Shown piece by piece: positions 26,991 through 40,000 of a stretch of DNA of 64,000 nucleotides (position 1 is the first letter of the stretch; each line of letters opens with the position of its first letter). The notes beneath the pieces are model-generated. The model was not told the DNA's origin. It searched no databases and saw only the letters and a program-made list of their open reading frames with translations. The position numbers and the translations under genes are program-made. This DNA comes from Mycteria americana (taxonomy: Eukaryota > Chordata > Aves > Ciconiiformes > Ciconiidae), in assembly GCF_035582795.1 (NCBI RefSeq), contig NC_134365.1, positions 137,667,077 through 137,731,076 of the forward strand, written 5' to 3'.

Positions 26991-29900
26991 TATCATCCCT
27001 AAATTTGATGTTTCAAACCTGACTTGTCTACCATTTGTCTCATCATTTATTTGCAATTTGCTGGCAGTGCAAATGATATTCTAGAGGAAAGACAGGTTTG
27101 AAGATCGTTACTGGTAGGATGAAATGTCATGTGCTTAATTGTCAAGAAATGAGGATGTTCGCAGATGAAGTGCTGAGAAGCTGAATCTCTTAGGCTATTT
27201 CTTTAAAAGGGTCTTCAAACATGAGAAAGAATATGAAAATGTCTCCACAGAAATAGACCCTTGAGAAGGAGAATCACACTGAGGAAACTGAAGAAACTCC
27301 TGCTGATTTTCTTTTAATAGAAAGCTTGAAGCAGTAAAACTGAAGTCAAGGTTTGCTATTGTTTAAGTATTCATTGCTTCATTACATCATAAAAAGAATG
27401 TTTTAGATAAGAAAATAGAATAACTTAGCAAATAGACTGAAAATGTAACATTTCACTTATCATTTGTGCAGATAATGTCTCTGTTCTTTTTTATATCGTA
27501 TAACAAGTGATTAAGCCCTTTTGGTGAGAAACTATATCCTTTGCTTTTAACAACAAATGTACTCAGCCATAGTAATATCTGCCGACAGCTGTGGTACTAC
27601 TCAGTTACTGGCAATGTAAAAAAAAGTTAATTTGTGGGGTATGTCTGTTCCTAAAACAAGAAGCACTACCTTAATTAGTGATAGTTTCTGGGAAGTCTCA
27701 GGGCGTGCGGTCTAGCTGGGTGCCCTCTGGTTTATAATCTAATAATCCAACTGCACAGCTGAGGTCCTGGTCCTTCTTTCCTATCTTCTCCCTCCCCTTC
27801 ATCATCCATCTTCTTCATCCATTCCTTTTCCTTTCCCTCCTTCCCTCTTGCTCAGCTCCTATCTTCATCTTGTCCTTGCCTCTTCTCCATCTCCACTTGG
27901 TACGTTCAAAGAGTTCAAGACTAAAAGGCACCAATTCTTCACCTAACCTTATTTAATGTATAAAACTAGCTATAGACTGTCACTTGAAAAAAATTATATT
28001 AAGCACAAAATGCTGTAGTGGTCAAAGCACACTCTTCAGATACAGCAAGCCTGGATAAGATACCAAAAGCAGTAAACTGACTGCTTCTTTTAGGAATTTG
28101 TTCCAGTGTTTTCACTTCCTTTCTCAACACCATTGCCTGATTTTTTATTTGAATCCAGCTTCCTCAGATGTTGTTACAGTACACCATTGAAACTTTCTCT
28201 CAAGGTTCAAAGACTGCTTTAGCACCTATCATCTTCCTCTTGTGAAAATACTCACAGAAATCACATCACCCATGAACTTGCTTTTAGATAAGATAAATAG
28301 GCTGAAAGATTTAAGCCTCTCATTATACCACATTTTCTCCAGACCCCCAAAACTTCTCTCTTTTCCTTTCTCTTTTGTCCTCCAGCCTCCCTTGCTACAT
28401 CTTCCTGCTCCCAAAAGTCTCTTTGCTGGGAGAAAAAATAAGAGGGAAATTCTGTTTCTGCTACTGGATGAAGTGAGGACGACAGCTCTTGTGATCCCAG
28501 GCCCATTCCAGCTCCAAGCAGCTGGAACACACTTGGGCTGGACAGCTTTCAGAGGATAGAGTTGAAAAGCCTTCAGCATTTGCAAATTTATACTAGTTCA
28601 AATGTTGCAACTCACAAATGTGGGCAATTTTTCAAAGGGAAAGAAAAAGGTATGCTCCCAAACGCAGGGTGAGTTCTCTGCTCTTGAAAAAGTCCAAGTT
28701 CCTGCTCCAAAGCAGGAAGATGCCTGCTGACACTGCTGAAGGAAATCGCTTGTAAAACTGTTTGAACTTAGTAGAGCAATCTGTTCTCTTCTAATTTTAG
28801 TCCTGAAAATGGCCAGATGACTTTTACTGATAATTCCTTCCCCCCGGGGTCTCCACCCCCCTCCACCGCCAAAAAAATACCAAGCCTAAACACGTAATCA
28901 GCCTACAAACATTCAGCAAGTACACTGAAGTTATATGTAAACAGCAGCAGGGTAACAACATAGCATCCATGCCAGTCATAAAGCTGCAACAGGCCCTGGG
29001 TTTTGCACTATCCATTACCCTTTTCCTAGAATTACTCTTCCGTTAGATTTCTATATGAATCTCCTTTTAGTTTGGTACTGAACATCTCAATATTAGTCAG
29101 TGGAGTTAAGGTGCTGTATTTAATGTATATTTTCCAATGACATTTGGAACTTAGTTAAAAAACCAGCTTGTATTTCTTTAAATGCAAGCCCCAGTTTACT
29201 CGATATATCTGTGCACGTGTTCTGCGTTCTAGTATACTGGCTATAAAGTCCAGTTTGAACTAACTGTCACTCATGATTACGCAGTCCCCTTTGCCCCTTG
29301 CTTTTCACAAGCATTAATTTCTCTAGAACTGGACAGAGAAAGGAAGCCCTGAAATACCTTTGTTGGTTTCCCATACATCTCTAAAAAATCTTGCAAAAGG
29401 AGTTATGAATATTTATTACAATCATATATTTAAATGGCTCTTAGAACTTTTTTATCCATAAATGAATACTGCATAGCACAGAATGAATAAGAAATTGCTG
29501 AGTATACTGGAAATTCTGTAGGACTTCCTTTGCTGTTCTAAAGCTCCCCTTTTGCTTTGCCGTGGAAGAGAGTTATTGAGATCTGCAAGCAGATGGTTCA
29601 CTTCACACCACAGAGGAATACATCAGTCCTGACTAGCAAAGCAGAAGATGGACTGTACTGTAAAAGAAAGGCTGGAATTGAGCTAAGCCATGTTAAATTA
29701 ATGGGTAAAGCTTTCAGAAACACCATTTTATACATGAAGCTCTGCTACTTTCACAAGTTGCCCAAAGCAAAACTCCTTAGTTGAATTATTCACTGAGGGC
29801 AGAGCGTATTCTTTTCTCCCCTGAGAACTGATTTTCTAACTCCATCAAGGATGTATATTCTTTGGTCACGGCACTCTCCTCCGTGCTGAAGGAGGCTGGA

Positions 29901-32900
29901 CTGATGCTCTGCAGCTGCTGCGTTCCCTGGTAAACTTGCCAGGACAATCCTGACAGTGTGAGGCCAACTGATTTCCCAGCTGCTATTCTCTTGGCTGATC
30001 TGCATTTGCTAGGAGACACCAGATTTGCACAACTTGTCATCAGCTTTTCCCAGACCGCTGCCAGATACAGCATCATTCATGCTTGTTAATCTTAGTGAGC
30101 CAAACAAATTCAGACAGGAGGGAGGTGCCAACCTCTCCCCAGAGCATCAGTTAGTGCTGAAAGCAAGTAAGGCGGACACCCAGTGACACAGGCTGAGAAA
30201 GATTCAAGGCACCTAGCACGTGCTGGATGTAAGCTGTAACCTGAATGAACAATATCCATAGCCACACTTTTCCTTTTTAATGTTTAACATAATGACACCT
30301 CTAGTTTTCAGGAAGCCTCTAGGAACTCTGCTGGTTAACCTGACTTCTTGCAAGTGTCACAGAGCAAAATTGGCTAAAAAGTCTCTGCTTCTCACAGCAG
30401 CAGGATATCACCAGTATCACTTTCCCCGTCAGGGCTCGGTTCCTCAAGCACACCTTGCACAGAGCTCTGCAGGGCACAGAACCTCCCTGCGTGGGGCCAA
30501 GACCGCCGGCAGGATTTGGCAGGGGAAGGTGCCCACCTTCTTCCCCAGGAGCGGCAGGGTTTCCCAGCTGCAGGATTTGGCACTCCGGACTCCCTGCTCT
30601 CGCAGAGTCCCTGCTTGGGGTCACCAGAACCCCTTTCTCATAACACAGGACTTTGCACCTCCAGGAAGCTGCTGCTCAGCAGCAGTTTTGCCAGCAGGCA
30701 GTAGTTCCAGCACTTAAACAGATACCAGCGCCCCAGAGCCCCGGTCCTACTCTGCTCAACCACTGAAGCTGAGCTGGCGTTGCCCAATTATAAAACATAA
30801 GTAGAACCCCTAAAACCAATAAAAGGTGAAAGGGGAAAAGGGACATGCTGGAAAAGCTGGATACTTCCATTTGAGTTCCAAGTCTGTCACCCCAGTCATT
30901 AATTTGTCACCTGTAGTCTTGGCAATGCATTACCACTGAGCCAGAGATTGTGAATATAATCAGGTATCAGCACTGTGAATCTTTTTTCATACTGCAGGCT
31001 TTATAAAGCTCCGTAGCAATCCTGAAAATGATATGAAAAGCGAGAAGGCTCTTTAAGCTAGAAAAGATCTGCTTGGTAATGACTGCAACATCAGTGCATG
31101 TGCAGAGGAGCTGCCAGGACTGGGACGTGTCCCATTTAAAGCCTTTGTAGCTTGAACATCAGAACCCAGTTCCAAGGGAAGGGAAAGGAAGATGGGTCCC
31201 CCTTCTCAGGAGGGAAGATCCATAAATGGTCACAGGCAGGTGGGGTAGAAGAGCTTGGTGAAGCTAAAGCTGTGCTGAAGAATTGAAGAAAAGGTGGGAA
31301 GGGCATCCTGCAGACTGACAAGACAGGTAGGGAGAAGACTAGATGTTGGACAAAAAGAGAAAATACAGTCACAAAGAATATTCCTCAGTGTGGGGGGACT
31401 AGACTGTCAAGCCCTTATGTTACCTGAGATGTGGGCGCAGCTCTAATTGCTAAACGTCACAGAGAAATGCGCTTCATAGATTTATTTTTCTCTTTCTTTC
31501 ACGTATTTCTATTCCAATTTCTGTAATCAAATGACATAATAGTTTTCTTTTCTACAATGAACTTGCTGTTTTGTTCTTAAGTTATCTGTTATCAGGACTA
31601 AGTCCCTCCTGACAGATATTAGGCAGTGACCAACCAGTAAGCCACAGCTTCAGGAACCCCACATGATATGAAGGGAGTTATAAGAATAAAAGTAAACCTT
31701 CATTCTGTTTCTTAGGGGACGAGGCAGATATAGAAAGATTGCATGTGTATCTACAAACGAGTGGAGCTCTCAGAAACCTTGGTGTCCTCTAATTATCATT
31801 GCTACTATTTTTAGTGGGACTTCTAGACAAATATCACATCATGGATAGCCCTTTATTTCTACATAACCTTTCTAGAAAACCCTTTCCTTATGTCATTTTT
31901 CATGTCATCCCTATTTTGTCTCCAGCTATGCTGGCAAGATGCAAGTTTGCCTGATTTTCAGAAAGTAGATGGAGAAATATTTCCATCCTGATTGTGACAT
32001 CAAACAGATTTAATAATCAAACAATAATTTCAAAGAAAGTAAGTAGCTTCAGTCAACTAGACAGGTTCATCACTGTAACAGACAGCTTTTTTACCTCAGT
32101 TCATAATTTTAGTGTATAGAATCTTCTATTGCATATTTTAAAACAACTGGACCTTATGCCTTCAATAGTTTCACGGAGTAACTCAGGAAGATGCCATGCA
32201 GAAGGTGTCCATTGAGAAATAATAATTATTTCCTGAGGTCTCCCTGTTAACCTCTAGGCTTCATCCAGGGGTTTGGAAGCACATGGAAAAGCCCTGAGCA
32301 AAAATTGTTCAGACTTGGCAAGCTTTCCTCAACAGCAGCCTGTGAAAGAAACCTATTAGGGAATTTAATGATGGACTACAAGAGTTCATCAGCCACAAAT
32401 TGTATCAGTCCAAAAGCTGGCAGAGGCTCCAGTTAATGTATTAAAATACTTTTGCCCTCATGAATGGATCATGGGGCCAGGGCATAGAAGAATAATGAGC
32501 AATATAATATCTACTCTTACTGAGCAACCTTTGCACAGCTATTGAGTTTCAAGTGTCAGCTGTCAATGGTGTTTGTATTCTTCCTAAATTGACTGACTTC
32601 ACCTCAAAAACTCCTACTAATTGGGCTAAATAAGGGAAGGACGGCTGATGTGGGAAAGGTGTTTTGGAAGCAGGTTACAGCTTCTTGTCAGGCTGAAAGG
32701 AAAACGCTGTCTCCGCAACCTCTCAGCAACGCTAATGTGATGATCGCCCGTCCCCAGCGCCGGGCTGTTCAGTCCCCTGCCCCACCGCAGCATGCTGCGC
32801 TCTCGGTTGTGCCAAACGAGAAGTTCAGCCGTAGGCAAAATATAACCCTTCTTCTCATTCTTGACCTGGGTGGTTTCAGTGACCCAGCCACAGCTCAGCC

Positions 32901-35712
32901 CCCACAGCGACCATGGCTGGCAGAGCTGAGAGGGACCAACACAGGGACGGCAAGGGCTGGGGTGGGCAGGCAGGAAGCTGAGGAGGTGGCACTCTTCAAC
33001 GAGGTTTTGTATTAGCAGGTAACGTGGGTCAATAGAAGCAGGTCTCTAGAATGAAACAGCTGGTGCTGAGGACCTGATGCCTATGCTATACCCATCCTAC
33101 ATGGCATGTATATCCAGCTCTAGTCGAGCCTTGTAAACCGAATGCCCATCTATGGCTCTGATGCATTCGTTGCGCTCCTGAAGCACCTCCACCCCTTCAG
33201 TTTTCCCAACGAGATCCAGTCCCCGCAACCCAAGAGCGCTCTGTGATCTCTGAACCGATGTGCAGAGGGAGTGTCTGGGCCTGGACATTTGCTTCAAAAG
33301 CTCACCCTGAGCAGAACGAATGCAGGAATGCGGGTGCACCCTGCGGTGCTGCCATAGCCCCATTCAGCCTCAGCCGCTGCCAGGAGGGTGGACAAAATCG
33401 CAGATGGAGGGTCTCAGCACGGTCGCAACACTGCTGTATCCATGCTAGTGGCCTCCTGGGCTTGGGTCCAGGGCCACCAGCAGCCTCTGAAGCCTCTCAG
33501 CTGCACTAGCTGCTGAGAACCAGGCAGGTGTTGATCAATTTAAACTTTTCACTGCTGTTTTCCTCCTCTTGATTTTATCACGCAGCTTTATCACGGGCTC
33601 CTCAAACCTTGCTTACCTTCCTTGGTCAAAAGTAGTCCTTCTTGATCTCCACAGCTCACAAACCAGGTCTCCAACTGACACGGTGCAGCCACGGCAGCAT
33701 CTGGCAGCAGGGGGGCTCAGGAAGGGTTCACAGAGGAAGCAATCCAATGCACTTTTTTCTCTTGCCCAACCATCCTACAATGGGATCCCCACCTCTCCCA
33801 TCCAGGCGCTGGGCAGGGTCCACGAACACTGCGGGTGGAAGAAAGGAGGATGCATCAGTGTTGGGTATGTCCTCCGTCTTAAGGGCTTAACAGCAGGTGG
33901 GAGGAATCTATTCTTGCACTGTAGTCTTCGTTTGTCCTATTACTTTTAGGTAATTTAGGTATCCGCATAACCTATTCAGTTCGCTCACTTCCAAGACTGG
34001 AGAAAGAGAAAGGCCCTGGTACAGATTCGGGGACAGGATTCCACAGCTGCTGGTTCCATAAAGAGCCTGAGGACAGGTGTATGGCATAATTAACTAGCCT
34101 TCCTTTTTTTTGCATAGGACTCATAAAAGACAAACAGATAAACTAAAATGCCTTCTGTGTTTGTAAAAATGCATTGAAGAGCAGAGTGATTCTGCTTTCA
34201 GTGTCACATTTTGGACACTGTGCAATTCCTATGCTACAGCTACGTGGGAGCTTCTATAGCATTACCAAGCGAATTTACTGAGATTACCATTTTTACAATG
34301 GATAACCGGAGAATTAATGAAGATGATGCATTTCATTTATGTGCTTGACAGGAATATACTGTTTAAGTCTATTTAAAATCAGAAAAGGAGCCTGAGACTT
34401 CCTTTACCTCAGTTTTAGTTCATGGCTTATTGTAAGAAATAAATTCTACTGTTCAATTATTTACAATGCTAATGGTGTTGCTTTCCTTTAATTGCTGAAT
34501 ATAGATAATATTTTATTTATAGATAAATATATATTAAGTTTATTCAGGAGTTAGGGGAGAGCAGTAATTAAATACACACAAAATATCTGAATAACTGCAA
34601 ATTAAAGAAATGAATAATAACTGAAGAGATAAAGTTATGTTTATATTAGTAGAAAAATTATTTCCTATTTGTGACTAAATTCTGCCAATAATATATTACT
34701 GCTGTCCTCATATTCTGCACTACGAAATTAACTTGTCACTTCTGCAGTAATTCTTTATGAAAGATGTATTAAGGTCATGTCAGAATTTCTAAGTAATCAA
34801 AAGTATTTCACAAAGGCAATGATTAAGTGTTAGAAACTAAAAAAGAATCCGACTACAAGATGACTTTATAAGCGATGCTTTTGGCCACTGAATCTGAGCC
34901 TGTTAAATATTAACAGACAAGTGCTAGGAAAGGATTAGCTTGGACTGTGAGCAGGTACGGCGAGAGGCAAGCCCTTCATGCTGCATCTGAGTAGAACTGA
35001 CAGTGCAATATTTTTCGATGCCTCTGAGGTGAAAGCAGGAAAGTGGATGCCTATTTGATATTCTAAATGGACAGATTTTTTTGTCAGAACATAAAAGGAT
35101 GTGGAAATAAGAGGAATTTTTCCAGTTCTTAGCACTGTTCCCACATTTGGCAGTTATAAAACATTGTAGATAAACATTATTGAACACAATTTTTTTTTTT
35201 AAATAAACCTTTTTTATTTTACTTCGCAAAAAAATCTGAAAACGAGTTTGTGATGGCTATTTACTGAGGAAATCTAACTAGTGGGAAACAGAAGTAGGCT
35301 CTAGCATGTGGGAGGATGATGATGGCCTCGTGACTTTTCAGTTAATCTTTGTCTGCTGTTTTGATCTTTCCAGGAGTATCATTTCAGACAGTTACTGAGA
35401 TGCTGCAGCAGTGTCTTGTTAGTATCATCCATGCTGTTAGAGGTGCAAAATAATCCTGACCAGCTTCTACAAATTAAACTGTACCCAGGGCTGGATCTGG
35501 TAGAATCTCAGTGAGTATACTCAGACGGGTTATTTTGCCACAGGAATTATTTTGCCTTAGGAGCTGCAGTTGGTGCCTGAGTACAAGAGGCTGATGGTTC
35601 TCCAGGCTGCTATGTCCGGGTGGCACTCAGATTTAAGTATTTCTCTCCATTTTTGGACTGCTAAAAGCTTCCTAGGTGACTAAATATGGGTCACGCAAAT
35701 TTTCATAAATCC
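26991..35712. other. Non-coding stretch, no gene recognised
   Basis: Pyrimidine-rich tract 27771-27849. GC-richer parts near 30.4-30.7 and 32.7-33.9 kb carry overlapping frames on both strands that look like chance. The part 34430-34810 is markedly AT-rich and CpG-poor with many TAAT/ATTA homeodomain-type cores; it could be a conserved non-coding element, which cannot be judged from one sequence. Confidence 0.5.
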
Positions 35713-35945
35713 TAGAATCACAGAATGGTTTAGGTTGGAGGGGACCACTGAAGGTCATCTAGTCCAACCCCGCTGCCATGGGCAGGGACCTCTTCAACTA
35801 GATCAGGTTGCTCAAAGCCCCGTCCAACCTGCCCTTGAACACTTCCAGTGATGGGGCATCCACAACGTCTCTGGACAGCCTGTTGCAGTGTCCCACCACC
35901 CTCATCATAAAATGATTCTTCCTAATATCAATACGTAAGTTTGAA
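35713..35945 (-). mobile_element. CR1 LINE, 3' end fragment (bird type)
   Basis: The plus strand shows the reverse complement of the avian CR1 3' region. Recognisable segments in order are AGAATCACAGAATGGTTTAG, GTCATCTAGTCCAACCCC, TGCCATGGGCAGGGACC, GGTTGCTCAAAGCCCC, TTGAACACTTCCAGTGATGG, GGGGCATCCACAAC and TTCTTCCTAATATC. The 3' terminus is at the low-coordinate side, where about 1.7 copies of the CR1 terminal 8-mer ATTCTRTG can be read on the minus strand. The copy is 5'-truncated (about 230 bases), as is usual for CR1, carries no reverse transcriptase and is moderately diverged. This element is the best single sign that the DNA is avian. Confidence 0.95.
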
Positions 35946-36284
35946 CTCATAGCCAGTGAGAAGGGTTATTGGGATTCAGAGATAAGCAGAAACTTAAACT
36001 TAAGCAGAAACATCTGAGAGGCTTAACCTGTTAGATAGACCACCTGGGACCGAGACCTGCACTGACCGCTCTGGGTGACTAGCCAAAGGAGGACTGAGGA
36101 TGTCACAGCATGAGATGAGCTCCAAGCCTGGCCTGGGGACAATCACTTTGCTGAAGGCAGGTCTGTCTTTGGAAAGACTTTTCAGCCACCCTATTGGAGA
36201 TATATCCATGTACCTGTGTCAGCTGAGAGAACAGACTGCTGCTCACAGAAAGCAATGAGTTGATTGGGAAGGGCTTGGCAATCA
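35946..36284. other. Spacer between the two CR1 fragments
   Basis: Holds a small repeat, TAAGCAGAAAC at 35983-35993 and 36001-36011. It could be more of the old CR1 relic or unique sequence; I cannot align it. Confidence 0.4.
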
Positions 36285-37027
36285 CTATAACACAGAAAAA
36301 TCAATACATAAAAAGGAATATCAGGCTAGGGCTGGAAAGTGATCTTGCCTCCGTATGCAGCAATTGTAAGACTGCTGCTGGAATAGTGTGCCGCCAGGGA
36401 GGATGTCGGAGAGGGGGAATTCAAAGGAAGGACACAGAAAATGATCCAGAATGGAGAGGAGCTTCTTAGGATGCAGGATGGAGTTACTCACCTTGTTCAA
36501 GAAAGGGTGAGAGGTCCTACAATCATTTTAGATGGGTATTTACACATGAAAAAAAGCTGGCTTGGGGGTTACTTTTACAGGCATGAATTCATGGGAAAGA
36601 GGGAGAAGGAGGACCTTAGGAGGGTCGCAATCTACTATCAGCACTGGCTGGGGCTGTGCATTTGCTTTGTTAGTGATCCAGAAGCAACACCCACACATTC
36701 CCCCTTCCTCCCCCAGAAAGCTGCACAGCTCCTCTAGCCCTGGCTCTTCCATCCTGCAGACAGCAGCTTACCAGGATTCAGCAGCTAGAAGCTGAACTCT
36801 GCCAGATAAACTCAGCCTTGAAATAGGACACAATTTCCTTGAAGTAAGGAAATTAACAGCTGGAATGATTTACCAGGGGAATTGCACAGGCTTTTAAAAT
36901 GAAATTAAGTGTCTTTCTAAACTGGCTGTCATCCAGTTGCAGAGAACAGCTCTATGTCCTGTTTATATAGAAGACCAGAGGGCATGAACACAGGGGTTCC
37001 TTTCACCTCTACAATCTATGAAAGATA
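36285..37027 (+). mobile_element. Ancient CR1-type LINE relic (turtle/crocodilian-like)
   Basis: Several segments match, in order and on the plus strand, the CR1 consensus I know from turtles and crocodilians: a stretch near 36371-36391 (GACTGCTGCTGGAATAGTGTG); GGATGTCGGAGAGGG near 36401; GAGAAGGAGGACCTTAGGAG near 36602; GAAGCTGAACTCTGCCAGAT near 36788 followed by a diverged TTCAGACTGGAAATA-like stretch; GGAAATTAACAGCTGGAATG with GATTTACCAGGGG near 36847; TTTTAAAATGAAATTAAGTG near 36891; a diverged TATGGCCTGTGTTATACAGGAGGTCAGA-like part at 36950-36985; and the end CAATCTATGAA at 37012-37022. Order and spacing support one 3' fragment of roughly 700 bases. Divergence is high, so it is old. The left end is uncertain. 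The 98-codon frame at 36441-36737 lies inside it and is not a host gene. Confidence 0.75.
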
Positions 37028-40000
37028 CACCTGACATTTATAGATACTTTGGTTCCTGATCGTGCTGACTTTGCAGCAGTGTATGTTCCTGACCTGACCC
37101 GAGGCAGATGCGGTGCTGCTCTATTTGCTACTTGTCAAATTTGGCAGATACAGGCAGGAGGGAAATGAATCACTTGCAAAAAGAAAAAATGCATTTTCCT
37201 CACTTTTTTTTTCCTAATGTCAATCAGTGTAGCAGCTGATGAAAAAAAAAAAAATGGGTGCAGAGAGAAAAGAACCAACATCTGGTACAAAATTTCACGC
37301 CTGTTTGGTCAAATTTTCAAAATAAATGTGTGGATGTAGAAAAATTCTACCTTTGCAGGCAGAAGTACCCGTAAAGAAACAGGTCACTCACATCCCAGTA
37401 ACCAGCTCCGGCAGTTTGCATTTTGTGCGCTCCATCCCTTTCAGCGTGGCTCATCTGAGCGACGCCCGCAGCGCTGATGGCTGTGCCTCGGCTGACACAG
37501 ATGAGGATGCACCCAGGAGGAATGGGAACACCGTCATGCCCTCGGCTTTCTTCTCTGATCCTGATGCCTGCTGGCTATGAAATGGTTGTGTATCACTTCT
37601 GCTTTACACACGCGCTGGCCAAGCCTTAATGTGCATTCAGAGCAAGCTGTCTTTCTTGGGCATGCCAGCTGCAATGCAGAGTGAAAGGAAAGGCAAACAG
37701 GCACTTAAATGGGCTTTGAAGCCCTCATTGCGATGCAGTGAGAATAAAAGCCTCTTTGCTGCCAAAAAAGAAATCAATTGGCAGCGGTACAGAGTCTCTC
37801 TTTTCACTGTATCCCCTGCTTACACTCACACCTTTACTCTGTTATGTTCTTCCACAAATCGACACCAGTTAAGACACGGCAGCACACGTTGTCTGGAGCT
37901 ATTACATGGCTGGCCTGGGAGAGCTCCCCGCCTCTCTCTTCTCATAACTCGACTTGATCTCTTGCCTTCCAGCACGCAGGCGGATATGGCACAGGCATGG
38001 CAACACCTCCCGCACCCCTCTGCTCGGCCGGGGTGCAAGGCTGGGTGGCAACCGGGCCAGCGGCACCACAGGGACCCGGCTGTGGGTTCCCCTTCCCGCA
38101 AGTGGGTTTTGGTCCCAGCACTACCGCGGGCTGGCCTGGCAGGTTTGGCCAGGCATTTCCCATCACTGAGCCTTTGCTTTCCTCCCCTCCCTCTTTTTGG
38201 AAGCTACTCAGGTCTGGGGCTCTTTTCTTTTGCTGGGCGATGCGCAGTATTACGTCAGATAACAAATAAATAACAAATAAATAACAGTCCACGTTGCTCC
38301 ATTCCTCCCCCAGCTGCATATGTAGCACCTCTGTTACTCGATGCTCGCCCATCCTAGTCAATCCAAGCAGGTTCCTGAGCACAGGACCACGTGTGTCTAC
38401 CCTAAACTGCTCCCCGACCCCCATTTTGGCTGAGCTAGTGCTCCCGCAGAGCAGCTTCCAGGCACGCTCTGGCAGCGAAGGCAGCAGGGTGGCCATCGCT
38501 AGCAGGCAGTGTGCCTACAGCTGCCTCCATCTGCAAGCCAGATGGTGAACTGGCACGGACATGGGCTGTCCCACCGCAGTCGGTCCCAATGCCCAGGGAA
38601 GCTTCTGGGCATGCTTCATTTATGAGTACAGACATGCGGACATGGTCAGCACGCCCACGAGTCCATATAGCGCTGGCACAGCCGGTGTCTGTACGCGGAC
38701 GGGGCGTAGCTGTACCCAGAGTGGGTCCAACAGATGCAAACACTGTTTTTTAAAACCAAGCTGGACTGAACTTGTAGCCCCAAAGGAGTGGGAGGTAAAG
38801 TGGCTTCATATCCATTTTATTTCTTTCATTCCTCAGCTGTTCCAGAGACCAGAGTTGTCTCTGACATAATTAGGGCTCTATTGCTCTGCCTATAATGTGC
38901 CCTGTACCAGAGCTCGTGGAAGAAACCTTGATGGCAGTTATCCTCTACTGCTAAAAGATTTCTGCAATCATACCCCTGGCTTTTCCTTCATTTACTGAAG
39001 AGTCTGGAATCAGAAAGTGGATCTTTCTGTTGCACAAAACATACCAGAGCATTGGTAATAGCAATACCAATCAAAAGCCATAGATTGTATCTTAACCTCA
39101 TGGGTAATTCTTGAATAATCAACTGGACAAAAACCTACATTTAAATCTATAAACTTTGTACTCCAGGCAGATTTTGCATTTTGGTATTCTTATTACTCAG
39201 CTTTGTACCTGAGGATGAGAAGCGAGGAAATGTGGAAAATATGAGGTAGTCCTAACAGCTATTTATATCACCCTAAATTATGGAAAACATAAGCTTTCCC
39301 TTGAATAATGCTTGCACCACCTTTTTCCAAGCAGCTGCACAAAATCATTACATTTTGCAAAATTAATATGTTTGCTTGACTTTGGAAAAATAAATTGCAC
39401 ATATCAGCATTTTGTTTTGATAACTTTAAAATGATTATTATCTCCAAATGCCAATTTCTAGGTTATGATTAATAGCAGACAATTTTACTTTGAAACCGCC
39501 CAGTTTTTATTGTAAAAGCCCGTAGGTCTTAGTGGATGACTTGGGTTTATAATGAAATCTGAAAATGCTGGTTTAGTTATTTTGCATGCCCAAGCTGGAG
39601 GGATAATTGAACTAGTTTCTCAGAAAAGCAAGTTCAGGCTTGTGAGATGAAAAGTCCGACCACAAGATGGCATCTCGTTCTCACAGTAACATTCAGTAAT
39701 GGGCAGGAATATTTCTGAAAAGAAAATGAACCGGTGATGGGCATTTCAGTAAACCAAACCCGTTTCAGACAGGGCACCCGCTCATAGTGCTGCCCAGCGT
39801 GGCACAGGACTGGAGTAGCAAAACACGGAGCAACGAACATCTCTTCCTCTCACCCCACCCGAACCGCGGTTTCCTCCGTTCATGGGTCCTAGTGAAATTT
39901 TGACCTAATGTTTTTAATTGCTGTAATTAAAAAATATTCTGAATCCACCATGAATATAATGCAGGCACTTTGAGGCTTTTAAAGGGAAGGTTGATCATTC

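Noticed and set aside
36441-36737. 98-codon plus-strand frame
   Set aside because: Lies wholly inside the old CR1 relic and has no likeness to an intact host or LINE protein.
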